DNA of 64,000 nt, from NCBI GenBank assembly GCA_965229115.1, contig CBDDIR010000003.1, forward strand, positions 1,054,001 through 1,118,000. Direction: 5' to 3'. The stretch comes from UBA7672 sp965229115 (GTDB taxonomy: Bacteria; Pseudomonadota; Alphaproteobacteria; Caulobacterales; Hyphomonadaceae). The notes under the pieces are model-generated. The model was not told the origin of the DNA. It was given only the letters and a program-made list of their open reading frames with translations, and did not search any database. Position numbers and translations under genes: made by a program. Positions 9,683-19,014 of the stretch are shown in pieces. Positions within the stretch are counted from its first letter, which is position 1. Each line of letters starts with the position of its first letter.

Positions 9683-10918
9683 ATGGGTGCGATTGAAACG
9701 GTTGATCCGGCAGAGGCTGGTCTGAACGCCGAGAAGCTGAAGCGCATTCCGGCTTATTTCGACGGCTACATCACCAGCAAAAAGCTGCCGTGCGTGGCGG
9801 TTCTCGTGGCGCGGGGCGGACAGGTGGCGCACCTGTCGTTCCAGGGCGCGACCGAGATGGGCGGGTCGAAGCCGATCGATGAGAGCACGATCTTCCGCAT
9901 CTATTCGATGACCAAGCCGATCACTTCCGTTGCAGCGATGATGCTGTTCGAGGAAGGGCTGCTGCGGCTGGACCATGAGGTGTTCCGCTACATCCCGGAG
10001 TTCCAGGACGCGATGGTGTTTGCCGGCGGGACGGCGGAGAAGCCGGAGCTGAAGAAGCCGGATCGTCCGATGACGGTGCGCGATCTTTTCCTGCACACGT
10101 CGGGGATCACTTACTCCTTCCTGATGCAGGGTCCGGCCGATGCGATCTATCGCGCCAAGAAGATCGAGCATCCGAGCTGGCAGGGTGATCTCAAGAGCTT
10201 CTGCGAGGCGATCGCCCAATCGCCGCTGGCGTTCTCGCCGGGGGACAAGTGGAACTATTCGAACTCGACAGACGTGCTTGGCCGCGTCGTTGAAGTCGCT
10301 TCGGGCATGAGCCTGGATCAGTTCTTCGCCAAGCGGATCTTCGAGCCGCTGGGCATGAAGGACACGTTCTTCTCGGTGCCTGAGGACAAGATCGATCGGT
10401 TGATGGCTTGCTATGCGCGGCATCCGATCACCGGCGAGATCACGCAGAGCGATCCGGGCGGCAAGGGCAGCGTTTATGCGCGTGCGCCGAATGTGCTTTC
10501 GGGTGGCGGTGGTCTGGCGTCGACGATCGGGGATTACTTCAAGTTCTGCAAAATGCTCGGCAATGGCGGGGAGCTTGATGGCGTGCGGCTGCTGTCGCCG
10601 AAGACGCTTGAGTTCATGACGATGAACCATCTGCCCGGCGGCAAGACGCTGAAGGACATGGGCGACAAGACGTTCTCGGAATCGCGCATGGATGGCTCAG
10701 GCTTTGGGCTTGGCTGGGCTGTGACGACGGATGTTGTGGCGACGACGCAGCCGGGATCTGAGGGGACGTTCTCGTGGGGCGGGATGGCGTCGACCTTCTT
10801 CTGGATTGACCCTGTCGAGGATCTGATCGTGATCCAGATGACGCAGCTGATGCCGTCGGGCGCGTATCCGATCCGGCCGCAGTTGCAGCAGCTGGTTTAT
10901 GCTTCGATTGAGGATTAG
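9683..10918 (+). CDS. Serine hydrolase of the beta-lactamase (class C/esterase) family
   Basis: 411 residues with a strong ribosome site (AGAAGGAG seven bases before ATG). The active-site motifs are SMTK at 75-78 and a YSN triad near 190, with GWGGMAS near the C-terminus in place of KTG. There is no signal peptide, so the protein is probably cytoplasmic and more likely an EstB-type carboxylesterase or peptidase-like enzyme than a true periplasmic beta-lactamase. The substrate cannot be deduced. It is divergent from the TetR gene, which may regulate it, and is followed by the first intergenic repeat block. Confidence 0.88.
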   Translation: MGAIETVDPAEAGLNAEKLKRIPAYFDGYITSKKLPCVAVLVARGGQVAHLSFQGATEMGGSKPIDESTIFRIYSMTKPITSVAAMMLFEEGLLRLDHEVFRYIPEFQDAMVFAGGTAEKPELKKPDRPMTVRDLFLHTSGITYSFLMQGPADAIYRAKKIEHPSWQGDLKSFCEAIAQSPLAFSPGDKWNYSNSTDVLGRVVEVASGMSLDQFFAKRIFEPLGMKDTFFSVPEDKIDRLMACYARHPITGEITQSDPGGKGSVYARAPNVLSGGGGLASTIGDYFKFCKMLGNGGELDGVRLLSPKTLEFMTMNHLPGGKTLKDMGDKTFSESRMDGSGFGLGWAVTTDVVATTQPGSEGTFSWGGMASTFFWIDPVEDLIVIQMTQLMPSGAYPIRPQLQQLVYASIED

Positions 10919-11017
10919 GCGCGGGTTCGCGTTCCCGCTGTTGGGCGGGGTGAGGTGGATTGAGTTGAAAACGCGCTTGCTTAGGCGGGCGCGTTTTTGT
11001 TTGGAGTTGGGGCAAGC

Positions 11018-11181
11018 GCCCCCTCCGTCTCGCCGCGAAGACGCGGCGATCCACCTCCCCCAGTTTTCAACTGGTGGAGGCAATTCCCCTTCGTCGCGCG
11101 CATTGGAGCGCGGTTTGCCTCCATCAGTGCGGAGCACTGGGGGAGGTGGATCGCACGCGTAGCGTGCGAGACGGAGGGGGC
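11018..11181. repeat. Nested inverted repeat, about 160 bases
   Basis: The outer arms are GCCCCCTCCGTCTC (11018-11031) and its complement GAGACGGAGGGGGC (11168-11181). A second pair of arms, GCGATCCACCTCCCCCAG (about 11046-11063) and its complement (11137-11154), lies inside. Each flank contains its own small hairpin (CGCCGCG/CGCGGCG on the left, GCACGC/GCGTGC on the right), and the centre has GGAGGCAA/TTGCCTCC. The whole would fold into a cruciform or branched RNA. No open frame or transposase is associated, so it resembles a REP/MITE-type dispersed element. Confidence 0.75.
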
Positions 11182-11190
11182 GGTGAGCAC

Positions 11191-11244
11191 GCGCTCGTGC
11201 TTCGACGGACGGCTCGCGAAGCGAGCCTGCTCAGCATGAGCGCT
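11191..11244 (+). repeat. Element A, copy 1 (CTTCGACGGACG...CTGCTCAGCATGAGCGCT)
   Basis: A 54-base element that starts with GCGCTCGT, contains TTCGACGGACGGC and ends with CTGCTCAGCATGAGCGCT; the middle is a small variable hairpin (GCTCGC/GCGAGC). At least six related copies occur in the window, in both orientations, all in the two repeat blocks. Elements beginning CTTCGACGG are common dispersed repeats in alphaproteobacterial genomes, to my knowledge. Confidence 0.75.
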
Positions 11245-11516
11245 TTGGGGAGGGCTGCGGTGTTTGGCAGCCGAAGTTGTTTCCTTGGATTGGGTGTCGG
11301 TCTTCGCTTGGGGCAGATCTGTAGGCGTAGCGCGTGTGGCATTCACGCGGGTACGGCGGCGGATCATCTGGAGCGTTGAGGCGACGTGGAGCACGAGCAT
11401 CGCAAGCACGTGCAGCGTCGCATCGATCCAGTGATCGAGAGGCGACGGGGTTACCAGCCCAGTTTGCGCGTGTTTGTGTCGTGTCATGCGGGGTAGAATA
11501 CCCCGGTCCAGGGCCA

Positions 11517-11623
11517 CGTAGATTCTAAGAGGCTCTATCCCCCAACCTTTCGCGCTAACGCGCTGAGATTGTTCGGGATGATTTTTGGCTGTCCTACAGT
11601 TTGGGTCCGCTCTATCCCCCAAC
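11517..11623. repeat. Element C, copy 1 (TATCCCCCAAC-bounded)
   Basis: This 107-base stretch begins CGTAGATTCT, then has TATCCCCCAAC, an inner GTCCTACAGTT and a second ATCCCCCAA near the end. A second copy at 29136-29242 keeps the same blocks at nearly the same spacing while the sequence between has diverged. The pattern of fixed blocks suggests a functional or mobile unit; neither copy contains a gene. Confidence 0.65.
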
Positions 11624-11644
11624 GAGGAGAGAGTTGTGGGTGTC

Positions 11645-11768
11645 GCGCTCGTGGTTCGACGGACGGCTCGCAAAGCGAGCCTGCTCACCATGAGCGCTGA
11701 ACTGCTGGCGGCTCTGTAGCGCTCATCCTGAGCAGCCGCGGAGCGGCGTCCGTCGAAGGACGGGCGCG
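11645..11768. repeat. Element A, copies 2 and 3 in inverted orientation
   Basis: Copy 2 (11645-11698) is in forward orientation; copy 3 (11718-11768) is in reverse, starting AGCGCTCATCCTGAGCAG and ending CGTCGAAGGACGGGCGCG. Together they form a long imperfect inverted repeat with a 19-base spacer. The same tail-to-tail arrangement recurs in block 2 at 29262-29384. Confidence 0.75.
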
Positions 11769-11775
11769 TGGGCGT

Positions 11776-11794
11776 GGTGCATTTTCAATGCACC
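11776..11794. repeat. Element B hairpin, copy 1
   Basis: GGTGCATT, a TTC loop and AATGCACC form an 8-bp perfect stem, followed by CTACG. It lies just beyond the 3' end of phaC. The second copy at 29393-29411 has the stem GGTGCATC/GATGCACC, a paired change that keeps the stem. Confidence 0.6.
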
Positions 11795-11807
11795 CTACGT
11801 TTGCGTG

Positions 11808-13784
11808 CTAGGTGCGCTTCTCGCGAATTGTCGCCAGCGTTTCGAGGACGTAGGCGCCGGGGGCGGGTTTGGCGTTGGGTTGGGGGGCGGGTGGTTTGAC
11901 GTCGTCGCCGCTGCGCACTTTCAGCCAGTCGGCCCAGAGGGGCCACCAGGAGCCGGGGTGTTCTTTTGCGTAGGCCATCCAGCCGTCGGCGGACGGCGGG
12001 AGGATGTCGCTGGTCCAGTGGCGGTATTTGTTGGCGGCGGGCGGGTTCACGACACCGGCGATGTGGCCGCTGTCTGCCAGCACGAAGGCGACGTCGCCGC
12101 TGAAGAGTTTCACGCCCTTATAGACCGAGTGGAAGGGCGAGATGTGGTCCTTCTTCGCGGCGTGGATGAAGACCGGGATCTTGATCGAGCGCAGGTCGAT
12201 GGCCTTGCCTTCGACGACGAAGGAGCCGCTGGCGAGCGCGTTTTCGAGATAGAGGCGGCGCAGGCTGGTGGTGTGGAGCGGGCCGGGCAGGTTGGTCTGG
12301 TCGGAGTTCCAGTAGAGCAGGTCGAACGCTTTCGCTTCGTTGCCGAGCAGGTAGCGGTCTTCGACATAGCGCCAGATCAGGTCTTCGGGGCGCAGCAGGT
12401 TGAAGGCGTCGCGCATGGCTTCGCCCGGCATGACGCCGCCGGCTTCGGTGATGAGCTGTTCGATGCCGCCGATCGAGGCGTCGTCGATGAAGAGGCCGAG
12501 ATCGCCGGGTTCGGAGAAGTCCGTCTGCGCAGCCAGCAGGGTGAGCGAGGCCATGCGGTCGTCGCCCTGATCGGACAGGCGTGCGGCGAGGATGGAGGCG
12601 AGCGCGCCGCCGACGCAGTAGCCGGCGACGTTGACCGGCGCCTTGTGTTCGTTCGCGACCCAGTCGAGCGCGGCGCGGCCGCCGTGTTCGAGATAGTCGT
12701 CCCAGCCGAAGCTGGACGTGTCGTCGTCGGCCGAGCGCCACGAGACCATGTAAACGGTGAAGCCCTGATCGCGCAGCCAGCCGACGAAGGAGTTCGCGGG
12801 CGTGAGATCGAGCACGTAGTATTTATTGATCCAGGGCGGGAAGATAAGGATCGGGCTCTGGCGCACCGTGTCTGTGGTCGGGTGGTAGCGCAGGAGTTCG
12901 ATCAGCTCGTTCTTGAGCACCACTTCGCCCGGCGTGACGGCGAGGTTGCGGCCGGGTTCGAACGCGTCGGGATCGGTCTGCGTCGGTGAGATGCGGCCGC
13001 GGCCTGAGTTGAAGTCGTCCTGCAGCTGCATGAAGCCGCGTTGCACGGACTGGCCGTCGGTTTCAAAGAGCGCCTTCAGCGCCTTCGGGTTGCCCATCAG
13101 CATGTTGGACGGCGCCATGGCGGCGGTGGCCTGCTTGATGAAGAAGGCGGCGCGGCGGCGTTCGGTGTCGGAGAGGCCGGGGGCGTTCCAGGCGAGGTTC
13201 TCCGCCCAGCTCGATTGCGCGAGATAGATGCGGCGGATGAAGTCGAAGAAGGGGTTCTCGCGCCAGGAGGCGTCGGCGAAGCGGGGGTCACCGTCGGCGA
13301 TCATCGAGGGGAAGCCGGCGGACATTTCCTGCAGCGCTTCGGTGTGGCGGCCGAAGAGATCGAGCTGCGCGTTGTTGAAGGCGTCGGGTTGTTTTGAATA
13401 CGCCTCGGCGAGCGACTTGAAGGCGGAGGTGGCGGCTTCAAGCTCGAGCTTGCGGGGGGCGGCGGTGCCGGCGAGCTTGGTGATGTCGGACAGTTCGCGG
13501 CTGAGATCGGCGATCTTCTGGCCGAGACGCTGGAAGCTGATTTCGGAGAAGTCTTCGGTTTGGCCGGTGGGTTCGGGTTGTTTGGCCTTGGGCTGCTCAG
13601 GGGCGGCGTCCTTGGGGGCGCTCTGACGGACGGCTTCCGGTGCAACGTCGGGTGCGGCGGTGGTTTGCCGAGCGGGTTCCTTCGGCGGCGCCTTGGGCTT
13701 CCGCACGCGCTTCGCCGCCGGTTTGGACGCGATTTCGCCGTCCTTCGGGGCGTCCTGGGGAGGTTTTTCCCCGCGTTTCGGCAT
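11808..13784 (-). CDS. phaC: Class I poly(3-hydroxyalkanoate) synthase
   Basis: 658 residues from ATG 13784; an upstream GTG at 13805 is possible but unneeded. The first about 75 residues are a Lys/Pro/Ala-rich disordered extension. The N-terminal PhaC domain and the alpha/beta-hydrolase fold follow, with the lipase-like box GYCVGG holding the catalytic Cys at about residue 390, and a late DSGHIAGVVNPP with the catalytic His. The enzyme polymerises (R)-3-hydroxyacyl-CoA into storage granules. Its length and single-subunit form fit class I. It is divergent from the lipoprotein-alaC-hom genes, a neighbourhood I know from other alphaproteobacteria. No phasin or phaAB gene is in the window. Confidence 0.95.
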   Translation of the reverse strand: MPKRGEKPPQDAPKDGEIASKPAAKRVRKPKAPPKEPARQTTAAPDVAPEAVRQSAPKDAAPEQPKAKQPEPTGQTEDFSEISFQRLGQKIADLSRELSDITKLAGTAAPRKLELEAATSAFKSLAEAYSKQPDAFNNAQLDLFGRHTEALQEMSAGFPSMIADGDPRFADASWRENPFFDFIRRIYLAQSSWAENLAWNAPGLSDTERRRAAFFIKQATAAMAPSNMLMGNPKALKALFETDGQSVQRGFMQLQDDFNSGRGRISPTQTDPDAFEPGRNLAVTPGEVVLKNELIELLRYHPTTDTVRQSPILIFPPWINKYYVLDLTPANSFVGWLRDQGFTVYMVSWRSADDDTSSFGWDDYLEHGGRAALDWVANEHKAPVNVAGYCVGGALASILAARLSDQGDDRMASLTLLAAQTDFSEPGDLGLFIDDASIGGIEQLITEAGGVMPGEAMRDAFNLLRPEDLIWRYVEDRYLLGNEAKAFDLLYWNSDQTNLPGPLHTTSLRRLYLENALASGSFVVEGKAIDLRSIKIPVFIHAAKKDHISPFHSVYKGVKLFSGDVAFVLADSGHIAGVVNPPAANKYRHWTSDILPPSADGWMAYAKEHPGSWWPLWADWLKVRSGDDVKPPAPQPNAKPAPGAYVLETLATIREKRT

Positions 13785-13924
13785 GGCGCAGCAATCCCGT
13801 TTCACTGTCGTATGGCGGGCGGGTCATGAAAGTCCCGCTCGCCAAACTGGCAGACTGTCACTAGGTAGGAACGTCAACCAGCGCAATCGCGGGCGCGTTA
13901 AAGCCCGATCAGACAGAGTGTAGC

Positions 13925-14323
13925 ATGTTCCGCCCTATGGCGATCATTGCAGGCCTCGGCAGCATCGCCCTTCTGGGCGGGTGCGCTGACATCATGCAGC
14001 AACAGACGCTGGCGCAGATCGCGCCGGACTGGTTCTCGGAAAAAGCCTTGGAAGTTAAAGGGCAGGGCTATCCTGAGCTGTCCGATATTCCGCAGGCGCG
14101 CCCGACGGGCGGAAACCAGGCGCAATGGGACAAGACGGCGGCGGGCCTGAAGGAACAGGCGGCGAAGCTGGAAGCGGACGCAACCGCGCAGGGCGCGATT
14201 CGTACCGACGAGGACCTCCGAGCTACGGCAGCGCAGTGGCGCGCCTGTGTGGAAGAGGGACGAGCTGTATGCGGCACGCCGGAAAATCCGGCGCCGACAG
14301 TTCCGAGACGGGCGCCCGGCTGA
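13925..14323 (+). CDS. Small predicted lipoprotein
   Basis: 132 residues. A short signal sequence (MAIIAGLGSIALLGGC) ends at a lipobox with the predicted lipidated Cys at about residue 20. The mature part is rich in Gln, Ala and Glu, includes QWDKTAAGLKEQAAKLEADA (probably helical) and two further Cys near the end. I recognise no family. It lies about 140 bases upstream of alaC and divergently from phaC. ATG 13937 is an alternative start with a shorter signal. Confidence 0.7.
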   Translation: MFRPMAIIAGLGSIALLGGCADIMQQQTLAQIAPDWFSEKALEVKGQGYPELSDIPQARPTGGNQAQWDKTAAGLKEQAAKLEADATAQGAIRTDEDLRATAAQWRACVEEGRAVCGTPENPAPTVPRRAPG

Positions 14324-14464
14324 TCCAGCCGATAAGCATCCTCCTCAATCCCGCCTACTTCCCGGTTAAATTTACCCCATAGCGGCCGTCACGATACGGC
14401 TTTACAGAATCCTTTACCCGTAACCGGCGAGACCGGATCGGGCTCGATGACAGGTAGACCGACA

Positions 14465-15702
<1,238 letters not shown>

Positions 15703-15706
<4 letters not shown>

Positions 15707-17001
15707 CGGTAGCGGGTAAGACGCTGAGGCTCGGTGTTGCGGGTCTTGGCACGGTGGGCGGGGGCCTGCTGAAACTTATTGAGCGTCAGGACGAGCTGCG
15801 GCTTCCGGGGAAACTGGAAGTCGTGGCCGTGTCTGCGCGCAACAAGAACCGCAATCGCGGCGTCGATATCTCGAAGTTCAAATGGTTCGACGATCCGGTC
15901 GAGATGGCGCTGTCGAACGATATCGACGTCGTGGTCGAGCTGGTGGGCGGGTCCGATGGTCCGGCCAAGCGGACGGTTGAGGCGGCGCTGCGGTCCGGCA
16001 AGGCGGTGGTGAGCGCGAACAAGGCGCTGATTGCCGAGCATGGCATCGAGATCGCTGCGCTGGCAGAGAAGCACGAGGCGCATCTGCTGTTCGAGGCTGC
16101 GGTTGCGGGGGCGATCCCGATCGTGCGCGCGGTCAAGAACTCGCTGTCGGGCGTGATCGTCAGCCGCGTGTCGGGCATTCTCAACGGGACATGCAACTAC
16201 ATCCTCTCCGAGATGCTGCGCACGGGCGCAGCATACGAGACGGTGCTCGCCGAAGCGCAGCGGCTTGGCTATGCCGAGAGCGATCCGTTCCTTGACGTGT
16301 CGGGCGGCGATGCCGCGCACAAGGTGCTGATCCTGGCGTCGATCGCATTCGGCGCGCAGCCGGACTTCCCGCAGGTGCAGGTCGAAGGCATCGACAAGAT
16401 CGAGGCCATGGACATCGCGCTGTCGAACAAGTTCGACTACCGCATCAAGCTGGTGGCCGAAGCGTTCCGCATCAATGGCGGCGTGAAGTGCCGCGTCGCC
16501 CCGGTGCTGGTGCAGAAGGAACATCCGCTGGCGCAGATCAACGGCCCGCTCAACGCGGTGCTGGTTGAGGGCGAGCCGGTGGGACGCCTGACGTTCACGG
16601 GTCCGGGCGCAGGCTCGGGGCCGACGGCTGCGGCCGTGATGGGCGATCTTGCGCGCCTGTTCGAAGGACCCGCGACGCCGCCTCTGGGCAAGCCGGCGCG
16701 CGACCTGCAGCCGCTGATCTCGTCGGAGAATGGCGTGGCCGATCAGGGCGCGTTCTTCATCGGCGCGAAGCTGGCTGACAAGCCGGGCGTGTTCGCGGCG
16801 CTGACCGAGCAACTGGGCGATGCAGGCGTTTCGATCGACAAGCTGATCCAGGAATCGGCGGGCGACACGGGCGTTGCCCCAATCGCGATCATGACGCATC
16901 CGTGCCCACGGTCCTCGATCGAAAGCGCGCTGCAGAAGATCGGCGAGCTGAAGATCACGGCCGACACGCCGCGCCTCCTGCGCATCGAGACGCGCGCCTA
17001 G
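15703..17001 (+). CDS. hom: Homoserine dehydrogenase
   Basis: 432 residues with the usual three parts: an N-terminal NAD(P)-binding domain (GVAGLGTVGGGLLK), the catalytic domain (VSGILNGTCNYIL, then the SDPFLDVSGGDAAHK substrate loop) and a C-terminal ACT domain (ADKPGVFAALTEQLGDAGVSI) for feedback control, typically by threonine. It reduces aspartate semialdehyde to homoserine on the way to threonine and methionine. The start overlaps alaC by four bases and the stop overlaps the convergent serine hydrolase by four. In related genomes hom is followed by glpX and recJ; here a block of other genes separates them. Confidence 0.95.
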
Positions 17002-18206
17002 CGGCCGTTTGCCAGCTTTTCTTCGGTGGCGGTGAAGGCCGAGCGCGATCCGCGTTCGGCCGGCACGTTCGTCGCGAAGTAGGCGATGCCGGTTCCGCTG
17101 GCGGAATCGATCCATAGCCCTGACTTCAGACCGTAGGCGTCGCCAGCGTGGCCGACGCGGCGCAGGCCGTCGCCGAACGGATTATCGTTGCAGCCGGCTT
17201 GCGGCGTGGCGAGGGTTTGCGAGGCAAGGCCATAAGCGCAGATGAAACCGCGCGAGTCGTCGTCGGCTTCATCTTCCTCGTAGGTCTTGCCGTTGGCGCC
17301 GTTGAACGTCCATTGCGGCGTGAGCAGCAGGTCGATGGAGGCGGGCTGGAGCAGGCGCACGCCATCGACTTCGCCGCGGCCAAGCAGCAGGCGGCCGATG
17401 GTGGCGAGGCCGTTGGCGGAGATGCGCAGGCCGCCTTGCGGCGAGAACAACGCGCCATTGTTGCCGGCGCGCCATGTCGCGAGATCGCAACTGCCGTCAG
17501 TTGCCGGCGTGACTTCGCAGGCGGGGCGGGCGCCGTGATTGTCGTCGCGAACGGGCTTGCCTTCGTCATACAGCACGACGGCTCGGGCCACGGCGGCATC
17601 GCTGCAGCTTGTCCAGTTATAGCAGGCGTCGAGGCGCAGCGGCTCCAGCACGAGGCGGCGCATCAGGATATCGAAACGCTCGCCGGTGGCTTTCTCCATG
17701 ACGGAGGCGACGACGGGGAAGTTGAAGTTGGTGTAGGCGTACCAATCGCCGGGGCTGTGCTTTGCGTCCCAGGCGGCGGGATCGGAGAGCGCTTTTTCCA
17801 GCGAGGCGTCGAGCGGCAGGACGTAGGACGTCGTGTCCGTCAGGCCCGTGCGGTGGGAGAGCAGCAGGCGAAGCGTGATCGGGCGATCGGGGAAGGCGGG
17901 ATGGCGGAGGCGCCAGCCGAGCTTCTGCGAGACATCTTCATCGAGGGTGAGCTGGCCCTGTTCGACAAGGCGCAGGACACCGATGGCGACGACGAGCTTC
18001 GAGATCGAGGCGACGCGGGCGGGATCATCCGCCGTCACGCGGCGTTGGGCGGCGACATCGGCATAGCCGGTGGCCGTGGCGCTGGTGATGCCGTTGCGAT
18101 CGAAGGTGACGCGGACCTGCGCCTCCGGCGCTGTGGGCGTTGCAGCGCAGGCGGCGACGGCGAGGCAGGCCATGGCGGCAAAGGAGCGGGCGAGCGAGCG
18201 AAGCAT
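16998..18206 (-). CDS. Lipoprotein serine hydrolase, beta-lactamase family
   Basis: 402 residues. The signal sequence ends at VAAC with the predicted lipid-modified Cys 20. The catalytic motifs of class C beta-lactamase-like enzymes are present: SISK at 67-70, YTN (in YAYTNFNF) near 157, and HAG near 350. The protein is therefore expected on the periplasmic face of a membrane as an esterase, peptidase or beta-lactamase-related enzyme; the Cys-rich stretches (YNWTSCSDA, GSCDLATW, AGCNDNPF) suggest disulfides. It is convergent with hom and divergent from the VanX-type gene. Confidence 0.85.
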   Translation of the reverse strand: MLRSLARSFAAMACLAVAACAATPTAPEAQVRVTFDRNGITSATATGYADVAAQRRVTADDPARVASISKLVVAIGVLRLVEQGQLTLDEDVSQKLGWRLRHPAFPDRPITLRLLLSHRTGLTDTTSYVLPLDASLEKALSDPAAWDAKHSPGDWYAYTNFNFPVVASVMEKATGERFDILMRRLVLEPLRLDACYNWTSCSDAAVARAVVLYDEGKPVRDDNHGARPACEVTPATDGSCDLATWRAGNNGALFSPQGGLRISANGLATIGRLLLGRGEVDGVRLLQPASIDLLLTPQWTFNGANGKTYEEDEADDDSRGFICAYGLASQTLATPQAGCNDNPFGDGLRRVGHAGDAYGLKSGLWIDSASGTGIAYFATNVPAERGSRSAFTATEEKLANGR

Positions 18207-18301
18207 GTGGGCAGCCTAGTCGAAGTCTGCGGCTTTGCCAGAGATGGCTCTTGCCGATCGACGGGCTTTGGGGCGAGCCTTGCGCGGTGAGGGAGTTTTC
18301 A

Positions 18302-18988
18302 ATGCGCATGTTTCTGGCGGGGTTGCTTGCTGTCATTGGCGGTTGCGCGACGCCTCCTACGCAGATTGGGGCAGCGCAGGGGCGTGAGGCGTTTGTCGAT
18401 GCGGCGAGCGTTGCGCCGGGGTTGGTGGTCGACATGCGGTATTTCGGGGCCGAGAATTTTATCGGGCGGCCGATTGCCGGGTATGAGGCGCCGGTGTGCT
18501 TGCTGAGCAGGCAGGCGGGTGAGGCGCTGGGACGGGTGCAGGCGAAGCTGAAGACGTTTGGGCTGGGGCTCAAAGTGTTCGATTGCTATCGGCCGAGCCA
18601 AGCGGTGGCGGACTTTGTCGTGTGGGCGAAGGATCTGTCGGATCAGGCGCGCAAGGCTGTGCAGTATCCCAATGTCGACAAGTCTCGGCTGTTCGAGCTG
18701 GGGTATATCGCGGAGAAGTCCGGGCATTCGCGTGGGTCGACGGTGGACCTGACGCTGGTTGATCTCGCTACGGGCGCCGAGATCGACATGGGGTCGGGCT
18801 ATGACCTGTTCGATACGCTGTCGTGGCCGAGCGATCCGCGTCCGTCTGCGCAGGCGCGGGCGAACAGGCTGGCGCTACAGGCGGCGATGACCGGCGAAGG
18901 CTTCCGGCCGCTTAAAGAGGAGTGGTGGCACTTCACGCTGAATGGTGAGCCGTATCCGGAGACGTATTTCGACTTTCCTGTGAAGTAA
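18302..18988 (+). CDS. D-alanyl-D-alanine dipeptidase (VanX/DdpX family), lipoprotein
   Basis: 228 residues from ATG 18302, which has GAGGGAG upstream. The signal sequence MRMFLAGLLAVIGGC carries a lipobox. The zinc site of the VanX family is clear: SGHSRGSTVDLTL with the His and Asp ligands, and EWWHF with the catalytic Glu and last His ligand; DCYRPSQ supplies the conserved Arg. These enzymes split D-Ala-D-Ala. Without vanHA or vanRS this is probably a peptidoglycan-scavenging enzyme (DdpX-like), not resistance. Divergent from the preceding hydrolase gene, and in a block rich in exported hydrolases. Confidence 0.88.
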   Translation: MRMFLAGLLAVIGGCATPPTQIGAAQGREAFVDAASVAPGLVVDMRYFGAENFIGRPIAGYEAPVCLLSRQAGEALGRVQAKLKTFGLGLKVFDCYRPSQAVADFVVWAKDLSDQARKAVQYPNVDKSRLFELGYIAEKSGHSRGSTVDLTLVDLATGAEIDMGSGYDLFDTLSWPSDPRPSAQARANRLALQAAMTGEGFRPLKEEWWHFTLNGEPYPETYFDFPVK

Positions 18989-19014
18989 GGTTGGCCGTGG
19001 AAGTAAGGCTGGCG

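Larger units (their letters stand above)
10919..11807. other. Gene-free repeat block 1
   Basis: 889 bases between the serine hydrolase and phaC with no credible gene. It holds a large nested inverted repeat, three copies of the CTTCGACGGACG element, one copy of the TATCCCCCAAC element and one hairpin element (each listed separately). The stretch 11245-11510 between them shows no structure I can name. A 236-codon minus-strand frame crosses the block but runs through the repeats and its composition is low-complexity; I do not call it. Confidence 0.7.

Noticed and set aside
9482..10630. N-terminal extension of the tetR frame across the serine-hydrolase gene
   Set aside because: The extension is antisense to a clear coding gene and has no domain; the TetR domain starts near 9481.
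10981..11691. Minus-strand frame of 236 codons in repeat block 1
   Set aside because: It runs through the A, C and nested inverted repeats and has no recognisable part or ribosome site. A short inner frame from ATG 11487 has a weak hydrophobic stretch but was not convincing.
18302..18988. VanX-type gene as vancomycin resistance
   Set aside because: No vanH, vanA or regulatory genes are near, and DdpX-type dipeptidases serve peptidoglycan recycling.
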